NCBI GenBank assembly: GCA_030686995.1
Contig: JARVZY010002408.1
Location: 310,001 to 374,000 of the forward strand
Direction: 5' to 3'
DNA: 64,000 bases
Source of the DNA: Artemisia argyi
Lineage: Eukaryota > Streptophyta > Magnoliopsida > Asterales > Asteraceae
Both the position numbers and the translations under genes were made by a program. The first letter of the stretch is position 1, and each line of letters starts with the position of its first letter. Of this stretch, positions 1 to 9,036 are shown piece by piece. The notes under the pieces were generated by a model. The model searched no databases and was not told where the DNA came from. It saw nothing but the letters and a program-made list of their open reading frames with translations.

Positions 1-2
1 TT

Positions 3-239
3 CTAAGCCAGCAGTTTCCACTGCTAAGGCCAAAGGTTACCACTGGTAGGTCTGTTAACAAGAAAAGGGTAAATGTGGGAAATGCTGTTAAGGCCTCAGC
101 ACGTTGGGAATGGAAACCAAAAGGAACCATCACCTCAAACAATCCCAATGGTGTATCAATGACCTTTGAAAGATATAATTATATTGATACACGAGGCAGA
201 TCCAAGTCATTTGTGGCTTGGGTCCCCAAAAGGAACTAA
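3..239 (+). CDS. C-terminal end of Copia A gag (partial)
   Basis: An open frame runs from the window edge to a TAA at 237-239. It encodes a basic, Lys/Arg-rich tail ending in the residues AWVPKRN, which in Copia polyproteins lies just upstream of the protease. The pol frame starts in another register: it is open from at least 218, so the two frames overlap by about 20 bases with pol in the -1 register relative to gag. Either gag and pol are separate frames in this family or a small indel separated them. No canonical slippery heptamer was seen at the overlap. Confidence 0.6.
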   Translation, partial: LSQQFPLLRPKVTTGRSVNKKRVNVGNAVKASARWEWKPKGTITSNNPNGVSMTFERYNYIDTRGRSKSFVAWVPKRN

Positions 240-3200
240 TTCCTTTATTCTATGTGCAGGGACATTCAAAGACTAATAATGATCAAGGATACTCAGACAG
301 TGGATGTTCCAGGCACATGACTGGCAATAAGTCCTATCTTTCAGACTTTCAACCATATGATGGACAATTTGTCAGCTTTGGAGGAGGAATTGGTGGCAAA
401 GTTTCTAGCAAAGGAACAATCAAGGCTGGAAACATTGACTTTGAAGATGTGCAGTATGTGAAAGAACTCAAGTACAACCTCTTTAGTGTGTCACAGATGT
501 GTGACAAAAAGCATAGAGTTCTATTCACAGAAGATGAATGCTATATCTTATCTAAGGATTACAAGCTTCCTGATGAAAGTGACATTTTGCTTAAAATCCC
601 TAGAAAAGGAAATTTGTATAGCATTGACATGCAGAACATAGTGGCTAATAATGATGTTACTTGCTTGCTTGCTAAAGCCACTTTGGATGAATCAATGCTT
701 TGGCATAGAAGACTTGGTCATGTTAACTTCAAGACCATCAACAAGATTGTGAAAGATGGACTTGTCAGAGGCCTACCAGAGAAAAGATTTGAAAATGATC
801 AAACGTGTGTTGCTTGTCTCAAAGGAAAGCAACACAGAGCTTCATGCAAGACCAAGGCATTAAATTCAATCAATCATCCACTTTTTATGCTGCATATGGA
901 CTTGTTTGGTCCTACCTCTGTGAGCAACATCAATTTGAAGAAGTATTGTCTTGTTGTGACTGATGACTTCAGTAGATTCACATGGGTTTTCTTTTTGAGT
1001 ACCAAGGATGAAACAACTGGCATTCTTAAGACATTCATCACTCAAGTTGAAAATCAATTTGAAAAGAAAATCAAGATCATCAGGTGTGACAATGGGACAG
1101 AGTTCAAGAATAAAGTTATGGATGATTTCTGCAGAGACAAAGGTATTAAAAGAGAATTTAGTGTTGCAAGAACTCCTCAACAAAATGGAGTTGCAGAAAG
1201 AAGAAACAGAACACTAATTGAGGCTGCTAGAACCATGTTAGCTGATTCCAAGCTTCCAGTGACTTTTTGGGCTGAAGCAGTTAGCATTGCTTGTTACATT
1301 CAGAATAGGGTTTTAGTGGTCAAAACAAAGAACAAGACACCTTATGAGTTGTTTAGAGGAATACCTCCTACTTTGGAGTTTATGAGACCATTTGGGTGTC
1401 ATGTTACTATTCTCAATACCATTGATCATCTGGGAAAATTTGAAGAAAAGTCAGATGAAGGCTTCTTTGTTGGATACTCTATGGTTAGCAAGGCTTTTAG
1501 AGTTTATAACTTAAGAACAAAGAAGATTGAAGAGAACTTGCATGTTCAGTTTCTTGAAAATAAAGCAAACATGGCAGATTCAGGACCAGATTGGCTATTT
1601 GATCTTGAAACATTATCAAATACAATGAATTATGTTCCTCTCACTTCAAGTACTGGAGACAAAGATCTTGAAGATTCAGAAGAATTCATTGATGAAGATG
1701 AAGCTTGCAAAGATGATGAAGATCAAATTGTTATGCCACTTTGGGACTTTGGTGATAATTCTGAAAAACCAAGTGATGCAGATGGTGTGAATAAAGAAAT
1801 TCCTACTAGCAGTGGAAACTCAATTCCCACTGCTACACCAGAAGTGTCCACTATAAGCCCAAATGTGGACCATACTTCTCAGGAATCACCAAGTGATGAT
1901 GTAGAGATCTCAAATATGCCTACAACATATGATATTCCTACCACATCACAGTCTACCATTCACAAAGTGCATCCACTTGATACTGTTATTGGTGAACTTC
2001 AATCAGGTGTGAAGACTAGAAGACAGACAAAGAAAGATGATATTCATGGGTTCATAAGTGAAGTGTATGAGTCCAAGAAACATAGCAAGAAGAATGAGTG
2101 TTTGTTTTTCTGCTTTCTCTCACAGGTGGAGCCTAAGAATGTGTATATGGCTCTAGGAGAATCTAGCTGGGTTGAAGCTATGCAAGATAAATTGCTGCAA
2201 TTTAAGCTTCAAAAGGTTTGGGTTCTTTGTGACTTGCCTGATGGTATGAAGGTCATTGGTACTAAATGGGTTTTCAGAAACAAGAAAGATGAAAGAGGCA
2301 TTATAATCAGGAACAAAGCTAGATTGGTTGCTCAAGGATATACTCAAGAGGAGGGTATTGATTATGAAGAAGTGTTTGTTCCTGTTGCAAGGATTGAGGC
2401 TATTAGATTGTTCTTAGCCTATGCATCATTTATGGGATTTATAGTCTATCAAATGGATGTTAAGAGTGCCTTTCTGTATGGAACTATTGATGAGGAGGTA
2501 TATGTCTCTCAACCTCCAGGCTTTGAAGATCCTCAACACCCAAATAAAGTTTACAAAGTGGTTAAGGCTCTTTATGGCTTACATCAAGCTCCAAGGAAGT
2601 GGTATGAAACCTTAGCTAATTATTTGTTGAATAATGGGTTTCATAGAGGTAAAATTGATCAAACTTTGTTCATCAAGAAAGACAAGGGTGATATCCTACT
2701 TGTGCAAGTTTATGTTGATGATATTATCTTTGGGTCTACTAAACAAGAGATGTGCAAAGAGTTTGAGAAGCTGATGAAAGATGAATTTCAAATGAGTTCT
2801 ATGGGAGAACTTACATTCTTTTTGGGGCTGCAAGTACAACAGAGTAAGGAAGGCATATTTATAAGCCAAGACAAGTATGTGGCTGAGATTATTAAGAAGT
2901 TCAAGTTTACTGATGCAAAATCTTCAAATACCCCTGCTGACAAGACCACTCACTTATTGTTGAAGAATGCTAGTGGTGCTAATGTTGATGTTCACACCTA
3001 CAGATCTATGATTGGCTCTTTGATGTATCTTACTTCATCAAGGCCAGACATTATGTTTGCTGTATGTGCTTGTGCAAGATTTCAAGTGACTCCAAAGACA
3101 TCACATATGACAGCAGTGGAAAAGATTTTTAGGTACTTGAAGACTTATCCTAATCTTGGATTATGGTATCCAAGAGACTCTCCAATGGAATTGATCACAT

Positions 3201-3655
3201 ACTCAGATAGTGACTATGCTGGTGCAAGTTTGGATAGAAGATCAGCTACTGGAGGATGTCAATTTCTTGGATGTAGATTGGTGTCATGGCAGTGCAAGAA
3301 GCAAACTATGGTGGCTACTTCAACCACTAAAGCAGAATATGTTGCAGCTGCTAGTTGTTGTGCTCAGATCCTTTGGCTTCAGAATCAATTATTGGACTAT
3401 GGGTACAATTTCATGAACACCATTATCTATATAGACAATAGTAGTACCATATGCATTATTAAAAATCCTGTGCAACACACAAAAACTAAACATATTGAAA
3501 TTAGACATCACTTTATTAGAGATTGTTTTGAGAAAAAGCTTATTAATGTTGTCAAGATTCATACTGATGACAATTATGCTGATTTATTAACAAAAGGGCT
3601 TGATGTGGGTAGGTTTCAATACTTGGTAACAGGTATTGGAATGCTCAATCCATAA
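218..3655 (+). CDS. pol: Copia A pol polyprotein (PR-IN-RT-RNase H)
   Basis: Uninterrupted 1145-codon frame; the listed first codon is TTG, so the natural start is not defined and translation probably enters from gag. Domains in order: aspartic protease with [10 protein letters not shown] near residue 27; GAG-pre-integrase with the zinc-binding WHRRLGH and later CVAC (about 160-205); integrase core with catalytic Asp in HMDLFGP (about 226), Asp in DNGTEF (about 291) and Glu in GVAERR (about 326); an acidic Ser/Thr-rich linker (about 485-620); reverse transcriptase with YVDD near 831; RNase H with SDSDYAG near 995, TKAEY, and IDNSS near 1073; and the terminal ADLLTKG segment. All catalytic residues looked for are present, so this frame looks capable of coding. 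One oddity: the residue before the protease Asp is Ser where Leu is usual. Confidence 0.92.
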   Translation: MGPQKELIPLFYVQGHSKTNNDQGYSDSGCSRHMTGNKSYLSDFQPYDGQFVSFGGGIGGKVSSKGTIKAGNIDFEDVQYVKELKYNLFSVSQMCDKKHRVLFTEDECYILSKDYKLPDESDILLKIPRKGNLYSIDMQNIVANNDVTCLLAKATLDESMLWHRRLGHVNFKTINKIVKDGLVRGLPEKRFENDQTCVACLKGKQHRASCKTKALNSINHPLFMLHMDLFGPTSVSNINLKKYCLVVTDDFSRFTWVFFLSTKDETTGILKTFITQVENQFEKKIKIIRCDNGTEFKNKVMDDFCRDKGIKREFSVARTPQQNGVAERRNRTLIEAARTMLADSKLPVTFWAEAVSIACYIQNRVLVVKTKNKTPYELFRGIPPTLEFMRPFGCHVTILNTIDHLGKFEEKSDEGFFVGYSMVSKAFRVYNLRTKKIEENLHVQFLENKANMADSGPDWLFDLETLSNTMNYVPLTSSTGDKDLEDSEEFIDEDEACKDDEDQIVMPLWDFGDNSEKPSDADGVNKEIPTSSGNSIPTATPEVSTISPNVDHTSQESPSDDVEISNMPTTYDIPTTSQSTIHKVHPLDTVIGELQSGVKTRRQTKKDDIHGFISEVYESKKHSKKNECLFFCFLSQVEPKNVYMALGESSWVEAMQDKLLQFKLQKVWVLCDLPDGMKVIGTKWVFRNKKDERGIIIRNKARLVAQGYTQEEGIDYEEVFVPVARIEAIRLFLAYASFMGFIVYQMDVKSAFLYGTIDEEVYVSQPPGFEDPQHPNKVYKVVKALYGLHQAPRKWYETLANYLLNNGFHRGKIDQTLFIKKDKGDILLVQVYVDDIIFGSTKQEMCKEFEKLMKDEFQMSSMGELTFFLGLQVQQSKEGIFISQDKYVAEIIKKFKFTDAKSSNTPADKTTHLLLKNASGANVDVHTYRSMIGSLMYLTSSRPDIMFAVCACARFQVTPKTSHMTAVEKIFRYLKTYPNLGLWYPRDSPMELITYSDSDYAGASLDRRSATGGCQFLGCRLVSWQCKKQTMVATSTTKAEYVAAASCCAQILWLQNQLLDYGYNFMNTIIYIDNSSTICIIKNPVQHTKTKHIEIRHHFIRDCFEKKLINVVKIHTDDNYADLLTKGLDVGRFQYLVTGIGMLNP

Positions 3656-3829
3656 ACTTTTGATGTCTAAATACTTTTCAGTGTTGCAGGATACTTTTTA
3701 GGTACTAATATTGTTTGTATTGTATGTATGGTTCTCTACTAACTTGTATGCAGAGTTATCAAGTGCACAGTGGTAATTAACATACAACAGTGGAAAGATT
3801 GATGATAATAGCAAGAACAAAAGAGTACT

Positions 3830-3835
3830 TTTATT
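3830..3835 (-). terminator. AATAAA poly(A) signal of antisense gene
   Basis: TTTATT on the plus strand reads AATAAA on the minus strand, about 113 bases downstream of the stop of the 3948-4388 minus-strand ORF. With the TATA box at 4458-4464 it bounds a short transcription unit opposite to the retroelement. Confidence 0.45.
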
Positions 3836-3947
3836 GATTATTCAGAAAGAGGACATCACAACCATTATGAAAACATTGTCACCTAAACAAGAAAACCATT
3901 ACATCTGACATGAACCTACAACCTAACACCTACTCCATAGGTTTCTT

Positions 3948-4388
3948 TCATTTTCCCTCATACTGCTGCTTGCCTTTGGAAATTTTCTTTCTCTTGTCAT
4001 CAAAAGAGAGTTGTTTCCTTGGACAAGCAACTCCCTGAACTTGCTTGGGAGGCCTTGATGCTTGAGTAGGCTTGTCTACAGCTGGCCACTTCATGTTGTT
4101 TATTGCAGATGTCAATGCTGTGGTAAGGGCCTTTGGGAGTTCCTTGGAAAGATCAAAGGTTGGATCATTGTCATCATCTGATGAAGAGCTGGAATAAAAC
4201 TCAAGAGATGGAGCAGGATAAGCTGATATCTTCTTATTTGGCTTCATGCTTGAAGATGTAGCAGTTGCAGTATTTGGTGGAAAATATCCACTCCATCCAG
4301 AAGCAAGTTCTTCAGAATCTGAGTAGTAGCTGATTTCCTCATCAGAAGAATCATCAGAGGAGATGTAGATTATTGGAAACCAACTCAT
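3948..4388 (-). CDS. Small Ser/Asp-rich antisense protein of Copia A
   Basis: 146-codon ORF opposite to pol, starting MSWFPIIYISSDD. I do not recognise the family. The N-terminal third is acidic (Ser/Asp/Glu runs), the middle has a second acidic Ser run (SSSSSDDDND), and the C-terminal third is basic (PRKQ, DDKRKK, KGKQQ). There is no signal peptide or membrane segment. It is supported as a gene by a TATA box about 70 bases upstream, a pyrimidine/adenine-rich leader, and AATAAA downstream on the same strand. It is divergent from the accessory gene starting at 5318, with about 780 bases between their TATA boxes. An acidic-plus-basic layout would suit a chaperone-like or regulatory protein, but that is speculation. 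Confidence 0.5.
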   Translation of the reverse strand: MSWFPIIYISSDDSSDEEISYYSDSEELASGWSGYFPPNTATATSSSMKPNKKISAYPAPSLEFYSSSSSDDDNDPTFDLSKELPKALTTALTSAINNMKWPAVDKPTQASRPPKQVQGVACPRKQLSFDDKRKKISKGKQQYEGK

Positions 4389-4457
4389 GACGATGTATAG
4401 GGTTTATGTTTGTTGAAGAAGATTGTTGATGAAAGATAAAAGATGTTTTTAGCCCCC

Positions 4458-4464
4458 TTTTATA
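4458..4464 (-). promoter_or_regulatory. TATA box of antisense gene
   Basis: TTTTATA on the plus strand gives TATAAAA on the minus strand, followed by a G-rich step and a leader of about 70 bases to the ATG at 4388. Spacing fits a plant core promoter. Confidence 0.55.
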
Positions 4465-5244
4465 TGCACAGTCAAGGTCGAATTCTAATTAATGAAGGAT
4501 ATTTACTCCTACTTGTTTTGGTAGGTTGGAGGAGTAAATTTGGTTATTATCGGGTTGACTTTTGGAAGATATTTTTGTGACTAGTAACCTGGTTAAAAAG
4601 TTACTTTGGGTTACTTATTATGGGTTAAGTTGGAAGTTACTTTGGTTTGCATCAAACAACTCATATTATTGGAGTCATTGGAGTAATAAGGTGTGTATCA
4701 TGAACACACACCAAATGGTTATTGATTCACCATGTCTAATCCACATAAGAATCAACTAGTCCAGAGCAAACGGCTACTGGTAAAGACTTATCAAATCCAT
4801 TTATAGTTGATAGTTTACCAAAAACTAGGTTATCAACTCACCATACATCCATGTGATCAAGAGTTGGCTAGTCCATAGCAAACGGCTAATGGTAAAGACA
4901 TATCAAATCCGTTGATAGCTGGTAGTTTGCTAAAAACTATAATAAGAGCAGTAAATTTTCATGTTTTATTTACCACTGCTCTTTGATATGTTGTGAAAAT
5001 TTTACCACTGCTAGTTCATTAGTTATCACCGCAAGCGTAATTTCTCCACTGATGAACTAGCCGTTACAACTGTTGTGTCAGTAATCCAATTTTTACTAGC
5101 CGTTGTAAAAATAACCGTCTTTCCTTATTAATAGGGTAAAATCTTTTGTGAATTATCTACTTACTTAATTTAAATTATTCTTTTTCCAAAGATAATTCTT
5201 TCTAAAGATAATTCACATTGCGCAACCTCCTCAAACCCTATTAG
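4465..5244. promoter_or_regulatory. Divergent intergenic region of Copia A
   Basis: Non-coding, AT-rich stretch between two outward-facing TATA boxes (minus 4458-4464, plus 5245-5251). It contains a diverged tandem duplication (4727-4939) and a cluster of ACCACTGC-type motifs near 4970-5060. It is probably a shared control region for the two accessory genes; this is inferred from layout only. Confidence 0.45.
4727..4939 (+). repeat. Diverged tandem duplication, unit about 111 bp
   Basis: Unit 1 (4727-4837) and unit 2 (from 4838) share TCACCAT, then CTAGTCC, AGCAAACGGCTA, TGGTAAAGAC and TATCAAATCC, ending in AAAAACTA. They differ by scattered substitutions and small indels. The repeat lies between the divergent promoters. 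Confidence 0.65.
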
Positions 5245-5251
5245 TATAAAT
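5245..5251 (+). promoter_or_regulatory. TATA box of Copia A accessory gene
   Basis: TATAAAT about 67 bases upstream of the ATG at 5318, with a pyrimidine-rich leader between them. This suggests the accessory ORF is transcribed on its own rather than only from the LTR. Confidence 0.5.
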
Positions 5252-5317
5252 TCATTATCATACGGCTTGCTTTTTATCTTGATTACTAACACTTTCATTC
5301 TCTTTTTCACAAATATC

Positions 5318-8254
5318 ATGGCGATTCTAAAATTTGTTGAGGAGCACAACCAAGTGGCCTTCTTACAAATGTCGAATGAGAAGAGTGGCCCTGTTTTTCA
5401 TCAGATTGTGGATTTTCTAAACACAACTCATATAAGGTATGCCTTAACTCTAAATCCCACAATCTATGTCTCTTATATCAAACAGTTCTAGAACACTGTG
5501 GAGTCCATAACTCTTGAACAGGGAGACACACAAGAATCTGTGGATGCTCTAAGAGCCACAGTTGATGGGGTAACTATTGATGTTACTGAGTCATCCTTGA
5601 GGAGAATTCTCCAATTGAATGATCTCAATGGTATCATCACATTACCTAATTCAGATATTTTTGCCAATATTGCTTTAATGGGGTATGATACATCTGAACA
5701 AAAAGTCACTTTTAGAAAAGGATGTTTTTGTCCCCATTGGAGATTTTTAATTCACACTCTTTTACATTGCCTAAGTCCTAAGAAAACATCTTATGAACAA
5801 TTTGCATCAACCATGGCTTATCCTTTGGTTTGTTTGGCAACAGATAGGACTTTCAATTTTTCAAAGTTTATTTTCAATAATATGAAAGGCAATGTAAAGA
5901 GTCAAAATAAATTTTTTATGTATCCAAGGTTTGTGCAAGCAGTGTTAAATGAGTTTCAACTGCAACCTCACAAAAGAATTTATGAACCTTCCACTCTTAA
6001 GCCAAAAGTTTTTCAAAATATGTCTAAGGCTTCAGAACTTTGGAATGGGGAGGTTCGTCCAATTTTCCCTCAAATGCTTGCTAAAATTTCCCAAGTACAG
6101 GGTGAGGATGCACCAATCCAAGCTGCATCTCAAAACACACCCACCATTATTGTTCCACCAATTCAACATACCCCTGCAGTCACTCACACTTATGAGAGAA
6201 GGTCTAAACAGCCAACTTCTCTCATCTCAACATTGCATGTTGCTGAGCCTTTTGGTTTAGGAACAAGCAGTGGTGGTTCAAGGCTTCTTCCTAGTCCAAC
6301 TAGGGAAGAGCCTGAATCCATGCCTCATGATTCACCTCTCCCAGCAGGTTACACAGTTGGAAGTGATGAAGGCAGTGTGCAACAAAATGAATTGATAGAT
6401 ATTTGTACCAAATTAGTCAAGCAGGTTCAAGCTCTGGAGAAAGATCTGGCACAGACCAAAGAACAACATGCCACAGAGCTGCATACATTGAAGGCTGAGA
6501 TTCAAAGATTGCAGATTGAAATTGAGAATCTCAAGAAGCAAAGATCTCAGGTTGTATTATCATCATCTTCACCTTCAGATGAGTTTTCTGCAAGTTCTAC
6601 TAAAGTTTTGGGAGATTCTTCCAAACAGGGGAGGAAAATAGATGCAGAGCTTAAGGGGAGGAGTAAAAGTTTTGATAAAGATTTTGCTGAGCTCAATGAT
6701 TCTGATAATGCTCAAGCAAAAGATGATGTAGCTGATACTGAGGGGAGGAAATTGGATTTTGAAGATATGGATGCTGATGCAGGTTTTAACTTTGATGATT
6801 TAGTTGGAACTGCTCAACTAATTTCCACTGAAGCAGAACAAGTTCCCACTGATCAACCAATTACCACTACAAGTGAAAATGTTCCCACTGCTAGTCAAGA
6901 AATTATCACTGCAGAGGAAGAAGCTGCCAGAAGAAGATCAGTTAAAGGAAAGGCTATTGTAATTGCTTCAGATCAAGAGTCAAGAAAGATTTCTAAGTTT
7001 GAACAAGCTCAGATTGATTTTGATGCAAGGTTAGCAGAGCAACAACAAGCTGAAGAGTATGAAAGAAAGAAAAAGCTTAAAGAAGATGAAGTTGCTAGCT
7101 TTATGGAAGCAACTAGGTTAGATAAACTTGAAGCAGTAATGGCACAACCACTTTCAGTTGTTTCACCTATGATCATGCATGAGAAACCTCCATTGTTTAC
7201 CTATGTGCCTACAGAAGAAGAGATTGATTACTTGATTAACAATGATCAAATAATCAGGAAGAAGGCTATTGAACTGATTGCTAATACACCCTTGAATGAA
7301 GAACAAAGGTCTGCTCAACTTAAAGATTTTATTCAAATGAAGAATCAGCAGGCTCTTGATGAAGTCATTGGGGATGTTAGAAAAGGTCAAATGAAGCCAA
7401 GAAAACCTACAAAGGCACAGATTATTGCTGAGATGAAGACTTTTTGTTGCCATGTTGGTAATATGAAAATGGCTCAATTCAAAGGAATGTCACATGATCA
7501 GATTGAAGGAATTTATTACAAGATCAAAAGACAAGATAGTAAATTTATTCCAATGGATCAAGAACCAATAACATTGAAGGCAAAAAGGACTGGAGTGAGT
7601 CTTGAATCAAAAGAAGCAAAGAAGTTGAAGACTCAGAAATCATCTCAAGCAGAAGTAGGTTCTAGCAAGTTGACTGAAGAGCAAGTTACAAACATGTTGT
7701 TCATAGAAACTGATGTGCTTAACATTGAACCTCTACAAGCAAAATATTCAGTTGTTAATTGGGAGATCTTTTCTGATAGTTTTGGTGTAGCTTGGAAGAT
7801 CATCAGAACTGGAAGTATCACAAACATTTGCAGAGATTTTGAAGATATTGTTAGATGTTGTGATAGAGAAGATTTGGATACTTTGTGGAGAATTGTTCAA
7901 GATCAGTTTAAGAAGGATGAACTTGTTGATGTCAAAGCTAAGGATTTATGGGTTCATTTCAGAAGACTATATGAACCTGACCCAAGTGATAGGTATTGGA
8001 GATTTGAAGCTCATGATCAAAGAACCTTATGGAAATTCTATGCTTCAAGTTCTGTGCATCATGTTTCTACTCAAGATGGAGTTGATGTATTTATGTTGGC
8101 TGAGAAAGAATATCCATTGAGAGCTGGAGTATTGGATGTGATGAGAACTGTGAAGCTTAGGTGTTGGGAAAGAACTGAAGTCATAGATGATTTGCTACAA
8201 AGGATTTATGATCAAAGTGTGAAAGCTGATAAAGAGTTAAGAAGAAGAAGATAA
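5318..8254 (+). pseudogene. Copia A 3' accessory ORF with one in-frame TAG
   Basis: A frame of about 978 codons from ATG 5318 to 8254, broken once by TAG at 5489-5491 after 57 residues. The sequence on both sides continues one domain, so a single Trp (TGG) to TAG change is the likely break. Layout: N-terminal domain of about 200 residues beginning around KIVDFLN-like HQIVDFLNTTHIRYAL; a Pro/Ser/Thr-rich linker; a coiled coil about 355-405 (LKAEIQRLQIEIENLKKQ); an acidic middle; a charged helical stretch; a Lys-rich segment near 755-775 that could be a nuclear signal; and a C-terminal domain of about 180 residues (VNWEIF to the end). Similar proteins occur beside Copia pol genes in Asteraceae as I recall them, sometimes misnamed synaptobrevin/longin-like. 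No env-type membrane segment is visible. Function unknown. Confidence 0.7.
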
Positions 8255-8333
8255 GTGTTTGGAAGAATTCCCATATCCTCATGTTTACTGAATACTTGAA
8301 GAAACTTATTGATTTATGTATTAATCATAAGTT

Positions 8334-8342
8334 AGGGGAGGA
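8334..8342 (+). other. Polypurine tract of Copia A
   Basis: AGGGGAGGA immediately before the LTR start TGTTGGG. It primes plus-strand DNA synthesis in LTR elements. Confidence 0.75.
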
Positions 8343-8343
8343 T

Positions 8344-8820
8344 TGTTGGGAATTATACTAACAGTTACCACAGCTAAGAGAAGAAGTTACAACTGCAGAA
8401 GATTGGACTTGCAGTGGAAACTCATTACCACTGCAAGAACATATATGACCACTGCTTATTAGATAACTGTTAGGAAACGTGTTATAGATAAATATAGAAT
8501 AGATCTTGTGTTTATCTTATTCTATTAGCTTTATACTTATCTTGTAGAAGAGGACTCCTTGTGCTATAAAAGGAGATCCTAGGTTAAAGGTTTGATATAC
8601 GTTTTTCTAGAGCTTCAAGGTGTAACCCTAGTGATATCAAGATCACTCGTATTATTATCATTAATAATATTGGAGCTAATAGTTTGTTTACATACATTGT
8701 TTATATACAACTGTCTTACTCACAATCAAACTTCTAAGTATTACTAAGTAGATTCTGCATACTTAGTGATATAATTCAAAGTATCAATCTAACACAAGTT
8801 CAAGGTATTTAGATCCATCA
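8344..8820 (+). repeat. 3' LTR of Copia A
   Basis: Begins TGTTGGGAATTATA directly after the polypurine tract and ends near ATCCATCA (TG...CA), about 477 bases. U3 carries five or more ACCACTGC/GCAGTGG-type motifs (8365-8460). A TATA box TATAAAAG is at 8565-8572. The right end is set by the TG..CA rule and is uncertain by a few bases because the 5' LTR is not in the window. Confidence 0.75.
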
Positions 8821-9028
8821 AACGGTAAGTGTGGCGGGAAAAGTTACCGCCCAATATTATGGACGATGTATCTAGTCACCAATATTTTCAAAAATATCTA
8901 GGGAAATTGGGAGAGTGTCTACGTGTGTATCGGGAAATGGGAAAAAGTGCATGTACCCGATCGTCTTCTAGCCACACGATTATGATAGTGGGTTCCACGT
9001 GGCTATCATGCTAGGGTTTTTGTAACGC

Positions 9029-9036
9029 TATATAAA
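9029..9036 (+). promoter_or_regulatory. TATA box of the Tat antisense gene
   Basis: TATATAAA about 145 bases upstream of ATG 9180. The stretch 8821-9028 upstream of it contains no recognisable gene and is read as the rest of this promoter. Confidence 0.6.

Larger units (their letters stand above)
1..8820 (+). mobile_element. Copia element A (SIRE-like), 5' end outside window
   Basis: Ty1/copia retrotransposon read 5'->3'. The order is end of gag, pol (protease, integrase, reverse transcriptase, RNase H), a long 3' accessory block with a minus-strand and a plus-strand ORF, a polypurine tract, and a 3' LTR. Integrase preceding reverse transcriptase is the Copia order. An extra ORF between pol and the 3' LTR is typical of the SIRE/Maximus lineage, so that placement is an inference. 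The 5' LTR and most of gag lie left of the window. At 8821 the sequence changes to the promoter of the Tat-element antisense gene, so A most likely inserted into that element. The target duplication cannot be checked because the left flank is missing. Confidence 0.85.

Noticed and set aside
218..240. Programmed -1 frameshift site at the Copia A gag/pol overlap
   Set aside because: No X XXY YYZ heptamer in the gag register and no clear downstream stem; kept only as a frame observation.
4727..4939. LTR pair or TIR pair of a small transposon
   Set aside because: The two units are adjacent and in direct orientation without flanking duplications; a simple tandem duplication explains them.
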